From: Pseudomonas fortuita
GTDB lineage: Bacteria; Pseudomonadota; Gammaproteobacteria; Pseudomonadales; Pseudomonadaceae
Direction: 5' to 3'
Assembly (NCBI RefSeq): GCF_026898135.2
Contig: NZ_CP114035.2
Span: forward strand, 3,885,501-3,949,500
DNA length: 64,000 bases
Below are positions 47,158 to 54,713 of the stretch, one piece after another (position 1 is the stretch's first letter; each line of letters opens with the position of its first letter). The position numbers and the translations under genes were made by a program. The notes under the pieces were generated by a model, which had not been told where the DNA came from, made no database searches, and worked only from the letters and a program-made list of their open reading frames with translations.

Positions 47158-48009
47158 ATGACCCACGTAATGGCATGCATTGATAACTCACAATCCTCAT
47201 TGGCGGTCTGCGATTACGCAGCATGGGCCTCGCAACGACTCAGCGCTCCCCTGACCTTGCTTCATGTGCTGGATAAGGAGAAGTATCCTGCATCCGCTGA
47301 TCTTAGCGGCAATATCGGTCTCGGTAGCAGAGAACATCTACTGGAAGAGTTGGCCACGCTGGATGCGCAGCGGGCAAAACTGGCCTTGGAGCATGGGCAG
47401 CACATGCTTGAAAAAGCTCGCGAGCGAACAGTCCACTCTGGCGCCATGTCACCCGATATGAAGCAGCGCCATGGCCATCTCGTCGAGAGCCTGAGCGATC
47501 TCCAAGACGATATTCGGTTACTGGTGATTGGAAGAGTCGGTGAGGACAGCACGCGCAGTGCCCAAAGTCTTGGCAGCCAGATTGAAGCGGTAGTCCGAAC
47601 TATCCACCGCCCCATCCTGATTACAACCAGCCATTTCAGGAAACCTGAAACGGTCATGGTGGCATTTGACGGCAGTGCTACATGCCACAAGACCGTACAG
47701 ATGCTTGCTTCAAGCCCGCTGTGTGAAGGCCTGCCAATTCATATCGTCATGGTTGGAGCGGATTCTGAAGACAACCAGAACGCGCTGGAGAAGGCACGAA
47801 CCACGCTTGCCTCTTCCGGCTCGCTGGTGCATACCGAGATCCGCCCAGGCGAAGTAGAGTCCACACTGCATGCGTATCAGGCAGAGCACGGCATTGACCT
47901 CTTGGTCATGGGGGCGTACGGGCACTCACGCATCAGGCAGTTTCTGATAGGTAGCACGACCACGACGATGCTGCGAACATCCACTTTACCCGTATTGCTG
48001 CTTCGCTGA
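47158..48009 (+). CDS. universal stress protein with two Usp domains
   Basis: 283 residues containing two UspA-like domains, residues about 1-145 and 155-283. The second carries the ATP-binding motif GAYGHSRIRQFLIGSTTTTML (G-x2-G-x9-G-S/T); the first lacks an obvious complete version. It starts 11 bases after the SulP stop and is cotranscribed, so it may modulate the transporter under stress. Confidence 0.88.
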   Translation: MTHVMACIDNSQSSLAVCDYAAWASQRLSAPLTLLHVLDKEKYPASADLSGNIGLGSREHLLEELATLDAQRAKLALEHGQHMLEKARERTVHSGAMSPDMKQRHGHLVESLSDLQDDIRLLVIGRVGEDSTRSAQSLGSQIEAVVRTIHRPILITTSHFRKPETVMVAFDGSATCHKTVQMLASSPLCEGLPIHIVMVGADSEDNQNALEKARTTLASSGSLVHTEIRPGEVESTLHAYQAEHGIDLLVMGAYGHSRIRQFLIGSTTTTMLRTSTLPVLLLR

Positions 48010-48100
48010 GCCAGTTCCACTGGCCACAGTATTTCCAGAACTGCGGAAATGCCGTGGCCACCCTGGACGATGACTAACTGATCTTGCCGTAACGAGCCCC

Positions 48101-48634
48101 ATGCAACTCATAACTGAAATTGTTCACCCCGAGCTGAAATCCAAGCAGGGCAGAGTATTCCGTCGACATGCAGCACGCGGCATCGTGATGCGGGGTGAGC
48201 AGATCCTGTTGCTGTTCACCGAGCGCTATAACGACTTCAGCTTTCCTGGAGGCGGCCTTGATGTTGACGAGGACATTGTCACAGGCCTGAAGCGTGAGCT
48301 GGAGGAAGAGACTGGTGCCCGTGAAATACAGGTGCTCCAGCACTACGGTTACATCGAGGAGTACCGGTCCTACTGGAAGCCACAGTACGATCTGATGCAC
48401 ATGACCTCGCATTTTTATCAATGCGAAGTAGCGCCCCAGCTAGAGCCCGTGAGAATGGAAAGCCACGAAATCGCTAATGGTATGCGGCCTGTCTGGATCA
48501 ACCTGCATGAAGCAATCACGCACAATGAAGCCGTTATGCAGCGGCACGAGTCTTCGATGGGGCAATCAATTCTGCGCGAAACCTACATGCTGAGAAAAGT
48601 CGCTTCCGAATTGTTGATGCCAATCAGCCTTTGA
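48101..48634 (+). CDS. Nudix hydrolase
   Basis: 177 residues. The Nudix box is GGGLDVDEDIVTGLKRELEEETGA near residues 47-70, with the required R-E-x-x-E-E core intact, preceded by FSFPGGG. Members hydrolyse nucleoside diphosphates linked to another moiety; the longer C-terminal region (MRPVWINLHEAI) is of the ADP-ribose/NUDT type, but substrate is not clear. It ends only 17 bases before the IS66 element boundary. Confidence 0.85.
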   Translation: MQLITEIVHPELKSKQGRVFRRHAARGIVMRGEQILLLFTERYNDFSFPGGGLDVDEDIVTGLKRELEEETGAREIQVLQHYGYIEEYRSYWKPQYDLMHMTSHFYQCEVAPQLEPVRMESHEIANGMRPVWINLHEAITHNEAVMQRHESSMGQSILRETYMLRKVASELLMPISL

Positions 48635-48667
48635 GCTGACTATTTGGCGAAGTCCACTTAGCCTGCC

Positions 48668-50203
48668 TCAGGCAAGCATCCAATGCTGCGGGAGTAATTG
48701 CGTGATTTCGCTCGCCCGCTGTGTCGGAAGCCGCATCAGTACATCCTTGAGATAGGCATACGGATCGTGCCCATTCATACGCGCCGACTGGATCAGGCTC
48801 ATGATTGCCGCCGCCCTTTTTCCACTGCGCAGCGACCCGGCAAATAACCAGTTCGAGCGCCCAAGCGCCCACGGCCGGATCAAATTCTCGATCTGGTTAT
48901 TGTCGATGGGCACAGCACCATCTTCCAGGTAGCGCGTCAGCGCTACCCAGCGTTTAAGGCTGTAATCCAGGGCCTTGGCCGTGGCCGAACCCTCGGGCAC
49001 AAGTTCGCGTTGGGCCAACATCCACTCATGCAGTTTTTCAGCGATGGGCACCGCTGTTTCCTGACGTAATCGCCAGCGGGCTTCGTCGCTCATTTCCTTG
49101 GCGTGTCGCTCGACTTCATACAACCCGCCAATCGAGTGAAGCGCCTGCTCCGCCAACTGGCTTTTATTGGCTGCATGCAGGTCGAAGAATTTGCGGCGTG
49201 CATGGGCCATGCAGCCGATTTCGGTGATGCCCAGCTCGAAGCTGGCCTTGTAGCCGGCGAAGTCATCGCAGACCAGCTTACCGTTCCACGTGCCCAGGAA
49301 GTTACGCGCATGTTCGCCGGCACGGCTGGGGCTGAAGTCGTAGACCACGGCCTTTAGGGCCGAGAAAGGCGTGGTGCTATAGGCCCACACGTAAGCGCGG
49401 TGGGTTTTCTTTTCGCCTGGTGCGAGCATCTGAACCGGGGTCTCATCGGCGTGGATCACGCCCTGGGCCAACACATGCTCACGCAGCGCATCGACCAGAG
49501 GCTGGAGCTGCACACCGGTCTGTCCGATCCATTGCGCCAGTGTCGAACGGGCGATGGGCAGTCCGGCCCGACCAAAAATCTTCTCCTGCCGGTACAGCGG
49601 TAAATGGTCGGCGAACTTCGCCACCATCACGTGGGCCAACAGGCCTGCGGTCGGGATGCCCTTGTCGATCACTTGGGCCGGTACAGGCGCCTGGATCAGT
49701 GTTTCACACTGACGACACGTCCATTTTCCACGCACATGCCGCTCAACTGTGAACACGCCCGGAGTGTAATCGAGCTTCTCGCTGACGTCTTCGCCGATTC
49801 GCTGAAGCTGGCAGCCGCACACGCACTGAGTATTCTCTGGTTCGTGACGGATCACGGTTCGCGGAAACTGCGGCGGCAGTGGTGCACGCTTGGGCTTATG
49901 ACGTGGCTCGGCCGGTGCGGCCGGCGGATTGGCTGCCTTCAGCTCGGCTTCGATAGCTGCGATATCGGTATCGAGCAGATCATCAAGCAGACTGCCTTGG
50001 TCGGGGCTCAGTTGCTCGCTGCGCTTGGCGAACTTGTGTCGCTTGAGGATGGCGATTTCATGAGCCAGTTGCTCGTTGACCGTTTCGAGGCGTTGGATTT
50101 TCTGGCTCATGGAGTCGACCTGGGACAGCAACTGCATAGCCTGTTCGGCCAAGCCGCGCAGCTGTTCCGGTGTCATCTGGTCGAGATTGGGCGAGGAAGT
50201 CAT
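48668..50203 (-). CDS. tnpC: IS66 transposase TnpC
   Basis: DDE transposase of 511 residues from ATG 50203 (a TTG at 50233 would add ten). N-terminal leucine-rich coiled coil, a zinc-binding-like stretch with CVCGCQLQRIGEDVSE and WTCRQCETLIQAP, then the catalytic core: first Asp in GVIHADETPVQML, second in LVCDDFAGYKASFE, and the Glu region in DNNQIENLIRPWALGRSNWLF. Catalytic motifs are intact, so the copy may be active. Confidence 0.92.
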   Translation of the reverse strand: MTSSPNLDQMTPEQLRGLAEQAMQLLSQVDSMSQKIQRLETVNEQLAHEIAILKRHKFAKRSEQLSPDQGSLLDDLLDTDIAAIEAELKAANPPAAPAEPRHKPKRAPLPPQFPRTVIRHEPENTQCVCGCQLQRIGEDVSEKLDYTPGVFTVERHVRGKWTCRQCETLIQAPVPAQVIDKGIPTAGLLAHVMVAKFADHLPLYRQEKIFGRAGLPIARSTLAQWIGQTGVQLQPLVDALREHVLAQGVIHADETPVQMLAPGEKKTHRAYVWAYSTTPFSALKAVVYDFSPSRAGEHARNFLGTWNGKLVCDDFAGYKASFELGITEIGCMAHARRKFFDLHAANKSQLAEQALHSIGGLYEVERHAKEMSDEARWRLRQETAVPIAEKLHEWMLAQRELVPEGSATAKALDYSLKRWVALTRYLEDGAVPIDNNQIENLIRPWALGRSNWLFAGSLRSGKRAAAIMSLIQSARMNGHDPYAYLKDVLMRLPTQRASEITQLLPQHWMLA

Positions 50204-50264
50204 GCCGCTGATTGTGTCAGAGTAGGTCGTCAACAGCGATAAACCGATGGGCTAATGGCAGGGG

Positions 50265-50600
50265 CTAAAGCACTGTGATCGCGCTGCCTGCGCCGACCCG
50301 CTGCCACGGCAAACCCAGTACCAAGGCTTGAAGTTGCTCGTTATCGAGTTCGACTTCCGATCCGTGACGGATGCCGGGCCAATGAAACTTGCCTTGGTTC
50401 AATCGTCGCGCTGCCAGCCAAATGCCCACACCGTCATGCACCAAGACTTTCATTCGGTTGGCACGGCGATTAGCGAAGAGGTATGCGCAGTGCGGCTTCG
50501 CCACACCGAACACCGCGATCACCCTGGCCAGCGCGGTCTCGGTACCGGCGCGCATGTCCATAGGCTCGGTGGCAAGCCAGATGGCATCGATCCGAATCAT
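50265..50600 (-). CDS. tnpB: IS66 accessory protein TnpB
   Basis: 111 residues: TEPMDMRAGTETALARV, then YLFANRRANRMKVLVHDGVGIWLAARRLNQGKFHWP, the IS66 Orf2 signature. It is required for transposition in this family but its role is unclear. It overlaps tnpA by four bases. Confidence 0.92.
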   Translation of the reverse strand: MIRIDAIWLATEPMDMRAGTETALARVIAVFGVAKPHCAYLFANRRANRMKVLVHDGVGIWLAARRLNQGKFHWPGIRHGSEVELDNEQLQALVLGLPWQRVGAGSAITVL

Positions 50601-50929
50601 TCCAACAGGTCTCGCAGAAAGGTGGCACAGGCGACAGCGCTTTCGGTCGGCCAGTTCACTTTGACGGTGCCACGCGGGTGCTGGATTTCAATGCAGATAC
50701 TTGATGAAGCTGCCTGCGAATGTCCTCCGGCTAGCGGCAAGGGCACTGGAATGAAAGCAGGTTGCAGCGCCATGGTTTTGTTCGTGAGTACCCTAATCCA
50801 TTTATGTACGAGGTTCGCGTTAAGGCTGTGCTTCTGCGCGACGCTGGCAATCGATGCGCCGGGCTGGGCGCACTCTTGGACAACTTGGGCCTTGAAGGAT
50901 TTTGAATAGGAACGGCGTTGTGACTGCAT
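50597..50929 (-). CDS. tnpA: IS66 accessory protein TnpA
   Basis: 110 residues with an N-terminal helix-turn-helix (RRSYSKSFKAQVVQECAQPG and ASVAQKHSLNANLVHKWIR), the IS66 Orf1 family. First gene of the element, ATG 50929, coupled to tnpB. Confidence 0.9.
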   Translation of the reverse strand: MQSQRRSYSKSFKAQVVQECAQPGASIASVAQKHSLNANLVHKWIRVLTNKTMALQPAFIPVPLPLAGGHSQAASSSICIEIQHPRGTVKVNWPTESAVACATFLRDLLE

Positions 50930-51010
50930 GGAAAGACCCGCTTAAAAGGCTAGAAATGGTGTCCACTTAAATTAGGTGGACACCATCGCCTTTGGCGTCG
51001 GGGTCAGGAA

Positions 51011-51032
51011 GGTGAGTTGGCCGGACGGTTAC
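51011..51032 (+). repeat. 22-bp element, copy 2
   Basis: GGTGAGTTGGCCGGACGGTT plus AC, ending six bases before the DUF3077 start codon. It differs from the copy at 45237-45258 (opposite strand) by one base. Confidence 0.7.
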
Positions 51033-51037
51033 GAACA

Positions 51038-51307
51038 ATGTCCACAGAAGAAACCACATTCACCGTCGGCAAAACCACCTTCTATCAGGGTGAAAACCAG
51101 ACCCATCCGCTGTTTCGCATTGAAGCCGGTATCCCTTGCCAGAGCGCGCGGGAACAAGCATCAGAGCTGATGGGCTACGCAAGGGATATGACCTTGGATG
51201 GCTTGATGGAAGACAAGCCACAGCTGATTTGGGCCTCCCACTACCTTTGCGCTTTGGCCAAAGCGCTGATGGATGATGCGGAGCTGGGGATGATGAAGGA
51301 CCGCTGA
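51038..51307 (+). CDS. DUF3077 domain protein
   Basis: 89 residues from ATG 51038. The pattern FRIEAGIPCQSAREQASELMGYARDM followed by a helical end (ASHYLCALAKALMDDAELGM) matches DUF3077, small Pseudomonas-specific proteins of unknown role. The 22-bp element shared with 45237-45258 is directly upstream. The IS66 element ends 56 bases before it and may have displaced its promoter. Confidence 0.75.
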   Translation: MSTEETTFTVGKTTFYQGENQTHPLFRIEAGIPCQSAREQASELMGYARDMTLDGLMEDKPQLIWASHYLCALAKALMDDAELGMMKDR

Positions 51308-51391
51308 CAATTCACAGTAGATTTTCTCTATGTGGAAGCAGTCTTGCGTCGCAAGAGGGCCGCGCTGCGGCCCTGTTATCTATCAGGAACA

Positions 51392-52147
51392 TTACTCACC
51401 CACTTTCGAATGTTCCAAACTAACATCCAGTTCTGGGCTTTCTTTACTAGCATCCTTCAAAGCCACATCAAGAATTTCGATTTGGTAGCGATAACGGGCC
51501 GCAAGACATCCCAACAATATCGCCCCTATTGAAAAACCAAACAAAAAAGCCCCAACCCAAAGCAGCAGGGTATTACCAAGATTATCCAGCGTGAAGCCTG
51601 CTGCGAGTGTCTGCCCAACCCAGTTCAAACCACCAAATTCGCCGACAAACGAGTATGAGGTCGCCAGCAGACCAACGACTGCTGTTTTCTCACCAAAAAA
51701 TCTTCCTGAAGTAGCATTTATTCGGCTGACTCGCCTTTCCAACCAAAATCGTGCGTCCTTCAATACAGGAAGTCCATAAAACTCCAATTGACCAGCCAGC
51801 TTATGCTCATGGCGCACATCCTCACACAAGCTGTTAAGGGCTAGCGCTTTCCATTTCCGCAGCAATACTAATGAGGCGATCATTGGAATTATTAAAGCAG
51901 CCAGAGCCAGAATCGTAGTGAGTAGAAACATCACAACTACAAATATTTTGGCTGCCACGGATGGAGGCTTAACATTGTAAAAAAATACGAACAATCCGTT
52001 TGCGAGTAAAAAAATAAACGAAAAACCTAGGCACCCATTTGCGATTAACTGAGATCTAGCCTCTACATCGGTGCGGCGGACTTTACGTGGTTCACAGCGG
52101 CTTAATACTTCTAAAACCTTGAGGGTGTGATCAATCGACACTGACAT
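51392..52147 (-). CDS. membrane protein, function unknown
   Basis: 251 residues from ATG 52147, which has GGAGG about five bases upstream. Four hydrophobic segments: near residues 32-55, 68-92, 155-175 and 200-225, with a hydrophilic mid-section (RHEHKLAGQLEFYG, FWLERRVSRINATSG). GC is visibly lower than in neighbours, a sign of acquisition. No recognised family. It is followed upstream by the DUF3883 gene in the same direction, 78 bases away. Confidence 0.65.
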   Translation of the reverse strand: MSVSIDHTLKVLEVLSRCEPRKVRRTDVEARSQLIANGCLGFSFIFLLANGLFVFFYNVKPPSVAAKIFVVVMFLLTTILALAALIIPMIASLVLLRKWKALALNSLCEDVRHEHKLAGQLEFYGLPVLKDARFWLERRVSRINATSGRFFGEKTAVVGLLATSYSFVGEFGGLNWVGQTLAAGFTLDNLGNTLLLWVGAFLFGFSIGAILLGCLAARYRYQIEILDVALKDASKESPELDVSLEHSKVGE

Positions 52148-52225
52148 TGCTCCTCCATGATTTCCAACGCAGGCATGCTCTAAAGCCAACTGACGCTAAG
52201 CACATAAATTAAAAAATTTGCTTTA

Positions 52226-53368
52226 CTAGCGGAAGTGCTCGCGGAAGCTCGCCCTGAAGTCCAACGGTTTTAGGTAGAGCTGGTTCGACAAGTCACCTCG
52301 CAGAATGAAGAGCTTTGGCTCACCGCTAAGCTGGAAAACCCGATAAAGATAAAACTGGCCCCCTGCTTCCACAGAGAACTCCAGCTCATTGTGGCTAACG
52401 ATGAATGAGGATGCGATCCCTCCATTCGTCGCCTTCACCTCGATATAGCGATGGAGAGCAGGGCTTTCGAACGAGAGAATGTCGTAGCCGGCGCCATCAC
52501 CTTGAGTATCCGAGATCCACTCCAGCCTCTGGAACAACTCTGGATGACCAATTTCAGTCAGGCGATGCTGCTCGTAACCAATTACCCAATCCTCCCCCAA
52601 TCGGCCCAATTTACGATTCGCTTCGTCCCGAGCGGCGTGGTCAAGCTTGCGCGGTAGGCGTTGTCGTGGATGGGTCGGCACAACGAGTTTTTGCCTCTCC
52701 TCCATGACCGGAGACTCGATTAGCACAGCGGAGTAAGTTTTCTGTGCCGGAGTTTTTACCTCCTCCAATGCGTCAACGATCTTGCCCACATCTGTGGAAT
52801 GTCGAAGCACATAATCCTGGACAGCCTTGCGCAACAATAATTGGCTGTTGCCACGCGGTTTGTAGCCCTGAATGAAAGGCAGGCCCATGCCTGCGAGAAT
52901 GGCGCTAATGTTTTGATGTTTGAGCTCTACAGAAGCTTTGCTTCGCCCCCTGAGCTGCTTGCGCAAGACCTCGTTGTGGCCGGACTTGTTGAAGCCCACG
53001 CCATCAGCTTCCAAGCGCAGCATTTCAAAATAGTCCACGACTGTGGCGTGGACTTCATCCTCCGTCCAATCCTGCCCGGTTCGTGTAACCTCAAAACCCA
53101 AGCTCCGAAGCAGCGGAACTACGGTCATTTCACCGCCTAAGAAATCATCCGCCCCGAGCACGCCTTGAGTAGGAAACTGCTTACCAAAGGCAACACCCAC
53201 AATCGCCTTGGAATCACATGGCTCGCCAGTTCGAGGGTTGCGGACCATGTAATCCCTAGACTTATCAAAGCCGTATCGCTTGAGAAACGCCACACGCCCC
53301 AAACGCGAAAACTCATCCATTGCAGCCTGTACAGCGGCGGGGCTTTTCAGTAGGGAAAGCTGAGTCAC
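52226..53368 (-). CDS. DUF3883 protein with ScoMcrA-like N-terminus, putative modification-dependent nuclease
   Basis: 380 residues from a GTG start. Residues 1-85 (AAMDEFSRLGRVAFLKRYGF, CDSKAIVGVAFGKQF) resemble the N-terminal head domain of ScoMcrA-type restriction proteins; the C-terminal third is DUF3883, where GAGYDILSFESP and RYIEVKATNG give the D-x(n)-E-x-K core of a PD-(D/E)XK nuclease fold. This suggests recognition and cleavage of modified DNA, i.e. anti-phage defence, but no SRA or HNH domain is visible. Domain naming from memory. Confidence 0.65.
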   Translation of the reverse strand: MTQLSLLKSPAAVQAAMDEFSRLGRVAFLKRYGFDKSRDYMVRNPRTGEPCDSKAIVGVAFGKQFPTQGVLGADDFLGGEMTVVPLLRSLGFEVTRTGQDWTEDEVHATVVDYFEMLRLEADGVGFNKSGHNEVLRKQLRGRSKASVELKHQNISAILAGMGLPFIQGYKPRGNSQLLLRKAVQDYVLRHSTDVGKIVDALEEVKTPAQKTYSAVLIESPVMEERQKLVVPTHPRQRLPRKLDHAARDEANRKLGRLGEDWVIGYEQHRLTEIGHPELFQRLEWISDTQGDGAGYDILSFESPALHRYIEVKATNGGIASSFIVSHNELEFSVEAGGQFYLYRVFQLSGEPKLFILRGDLSNQLYLKPLDFRASFREHFR

Positions 53369-53782
53369 TAACTGTGCGTCCTTGCGGCAATTTTCTCCGC
53401 CACTCTCAGCTTTTTCCTACGCGAAATCAAGCCAGCAAGGCATCACGGCCTGTGAACTAAGGCTTTTGGACCCATCGCGGACGCTCAGCCCACACCATCA
53501 GAAGGGCCCTGAGCGTGTTCCTACACGCTTTCTAACTTCCCTTGCGAACGTATGGTGCCCGGTGCCTGCAATAAGGCCGAAATGATAGCTCAAATGCAGT
53601 ACGGCTCCTCCGCGACCACGGGATGCTCCCGGGAAAATCCCTGGTGCTGCGAGCCAGCTCGTCTAGTGCCACCCGCCTGCTAACGGGGCAAGCTAATTAT
53701 TTGTGGCGATCCATTCAAAAGATCACCTCTGCAGCGTTCATAGATACCATGTTTCACATTCCGCATTAAGCACGGAAACGCG

Positions 53783-53813
53783 AAAAAGCCCAGTCGTCAC
53801 CGACTGGGCTTTT
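53783..53813 (-). terminator. terminator of the disrupted tRNA-Pro gene
   Basis: AAAAAGCCCAGTCG-TCAC-CGACTGGGCTTTT, a strong hairpin flanked by A and T tracts. Read on the minus strand it follows the CCA end of the tRNA fragment by 12 bases, so it marks the original chromosomal side of the junction. Confidence 0.8.
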
Positions 53814-53825
53814 CCGTTTCAATAA

Positions 53826-53872
53826 TGGTCGGGACGGAGTGATTCGAACACTCGACCCCTTGCACCCCATGC
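53826..53872 (-). other. prophage attachment site: 3' 47 bases of tRNA-Pro(GGG)
   Basis: On the minus strand the sequence runs from the anticodon loop (GCATGGGGTGC) through the T arm (GAGTGTTCGAATCACTC) to the acceptor strand and CCA (CGTCCCGACCA). The 5' half of the tRNA is absent. The terminator is on the low-coordinate side, so the integrated element extends to the right, and the complete tRNA should be re-formed at its other end. Confidence 0.78.
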
Positions 53873-54040
53873 GTGCAGGACACACCTAAAGCCTTACGGA
53901 TCAAGGCCTTGAGCGGGCGCTCGCTGCAAACGGTGCCGCACTGTGCCATACCCGATTTCACCATCCCCCGAAAATCTCCCCACGGGCTCCGGCCTGCATC
54001 CGGCGTTCTGCCGACCGATTCCCTTCCTTAATATAGCTGC

Positions 54041-54400
54041 TCACAGTCGACGGTCATGATCCCTAATGCTGTGCGTGACCACACCCCAGACCTCGAACCG
54101 GTCCCCTTCGAGAATGTACCTGGACGGGTACTTCGGGTTTTCCGACATCAGGACCACCTGCCTGTCACGGATGACCATGCGCTTGCAGGTGGCCTCTCCG
54201 TTGACCGCGGCGATGATGATGTGGCCGGATCGCGCCTCGACTAAGCGATCCACTACCAGCAGATCACCCGTGTAGATGCCGGCCCCCTGCATGCTTTCGC
54301 CGTCCACCTTGACCAGGTAAACGCTGGGGGCACGCAGGTGGAGCAGTTCGTCTATCGACACCTGCGGGTGTTCGGCTTCAAGTGGAAGGGTTGCGCTCAT
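54041..54400 (-). CDS. S24-family peptidase, UmuD-like
   Basis: 119 residues, short for UmuD (about 140) and without a DNA-binding domain. The serine is in VKVDGESMQGAGIYTGDLLVVDR and the lysine in GEATCKRMVIRDR, the Ser-Lys dyad of LexA/UmuD proteases. A perfect LexA box lies 16 bases upstream. No umuC-type partner follows in this direction within the window. Role in SOS mutagenesis or prophage induction is likely. Confidence 0.82.
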   Translation of the reverse strand: MSATLPLEAEHPQVSIDELLHLRAPSVYLVKVDGESMQGAGIYTGDLLVVDRLVEARSGHIIIAAVNGEATCKRMVIRDRQVVLMSENPKYPSRYILEGDRFEVWGVVTHSIRDHDRRL

Positions 54401-54416
54401 ATCGGCTGGCCATTAA

Positions 54417-54432
54417 CTGTATATGGATACAG
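54417..54432 (-). promoter_or_regulatory. LexA (SOS) box
   Basis: CTGT-ATATGGAT-ACAG, perfect CTGT-N8-ACAG consensus, ahead of the UmuD-like gene. Confidence 0.85.
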
Positions 54433-54475
54433 TATCTTATGGCAGCACATGCCGGGGCAACTGCCGATCGACGGG

Positions 54476-54700
54476 CTAGTGAAGCGGAGGCAATTCCTTG
54501 CCCCTAGCCTTGGCCACAGCGCGAAGCTGGTAGTCGGAGACCGCCTGGAACAGCGACTCGGCGAGCAGTCGCAGGCGCTCGATCTCTTCCGCCGGCGCGC
54601 CATAGTCCTGGGCCTCGTGATAACGGCGCATGGCGTCGATGGCCTGCTGAATCAGCGGCTCGCCGGCCTCTATCATCCCTATGAAGGTGCGCTTGTCCAC
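54476..54700 (-). CDS. small phage hypothetical protein
   Basis: 74 residues from a GTG at 54700, 13 bases after the i-spanin stop. Mostly helical (TFIGMIEAGEPLIQQAIDAMRRY, EIERLRLLAESLFQAVSDY). Last gene of the lysis transcript. Unknown function. Confidence 0.55.
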   Translation of the reverse strand: MDKRTFIGMIEAGEPLIQQAIDAMRRYHEAQDYGAPAEEIERLRLLAESLFQAVSDYQLRAVAKARGKELPPLH

Positions 54701-54713
54701 TTCGATGCCCTGC

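Larger units (their letters stand above)
48652..50981. mobile_element. IS66-family insertion sequence
   Basis: Three genes in the IS66 order (tnpA, tnpB, tnpC) on the minus strand. The left end starts GTCCACTTA (48652) and the right end is the inverse TAGGTGGAC (ending 50981), eight of nine bases matching. Immediately inside the right end is a second GTCCAC, giving the palindrome GGTGTCCAC-N9-GTGGACACC at 50959-50985. No 8-bp target duplication is found at these limits, so the ends are approximate to within about 10 bases. Confidence 0.75.
53369..54040. other. region without genes containing the prophage junction
   Basis: No supported gene. 53369-53782 has no recognisable feature apart from a short open frame without a ribosome-binding site. 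53783-53813 is a terminator, 53826-53872 is a tRNA-Pro 3' fragment, and 53873-54040 is phage-side sequence without a gene. Confidence 0.6.

Noticed and set aside
48643..50997. TTTGGCG as the IS66 target duplication
   Set aside because: Only seven bases and would place non-symmetric ends on the element; IS66 usually makes 8-bp duplications.
53382..53585. 67-codon frame after the DUF3883 gene
   Set aside because: No ribosome-binding site or recognisable protein character.
53826..53900. complete tRNA gene
   Set aside because: D arm and 5' acceptor strand are absent; only the 3' 47 bases match a tRNA-Pro.
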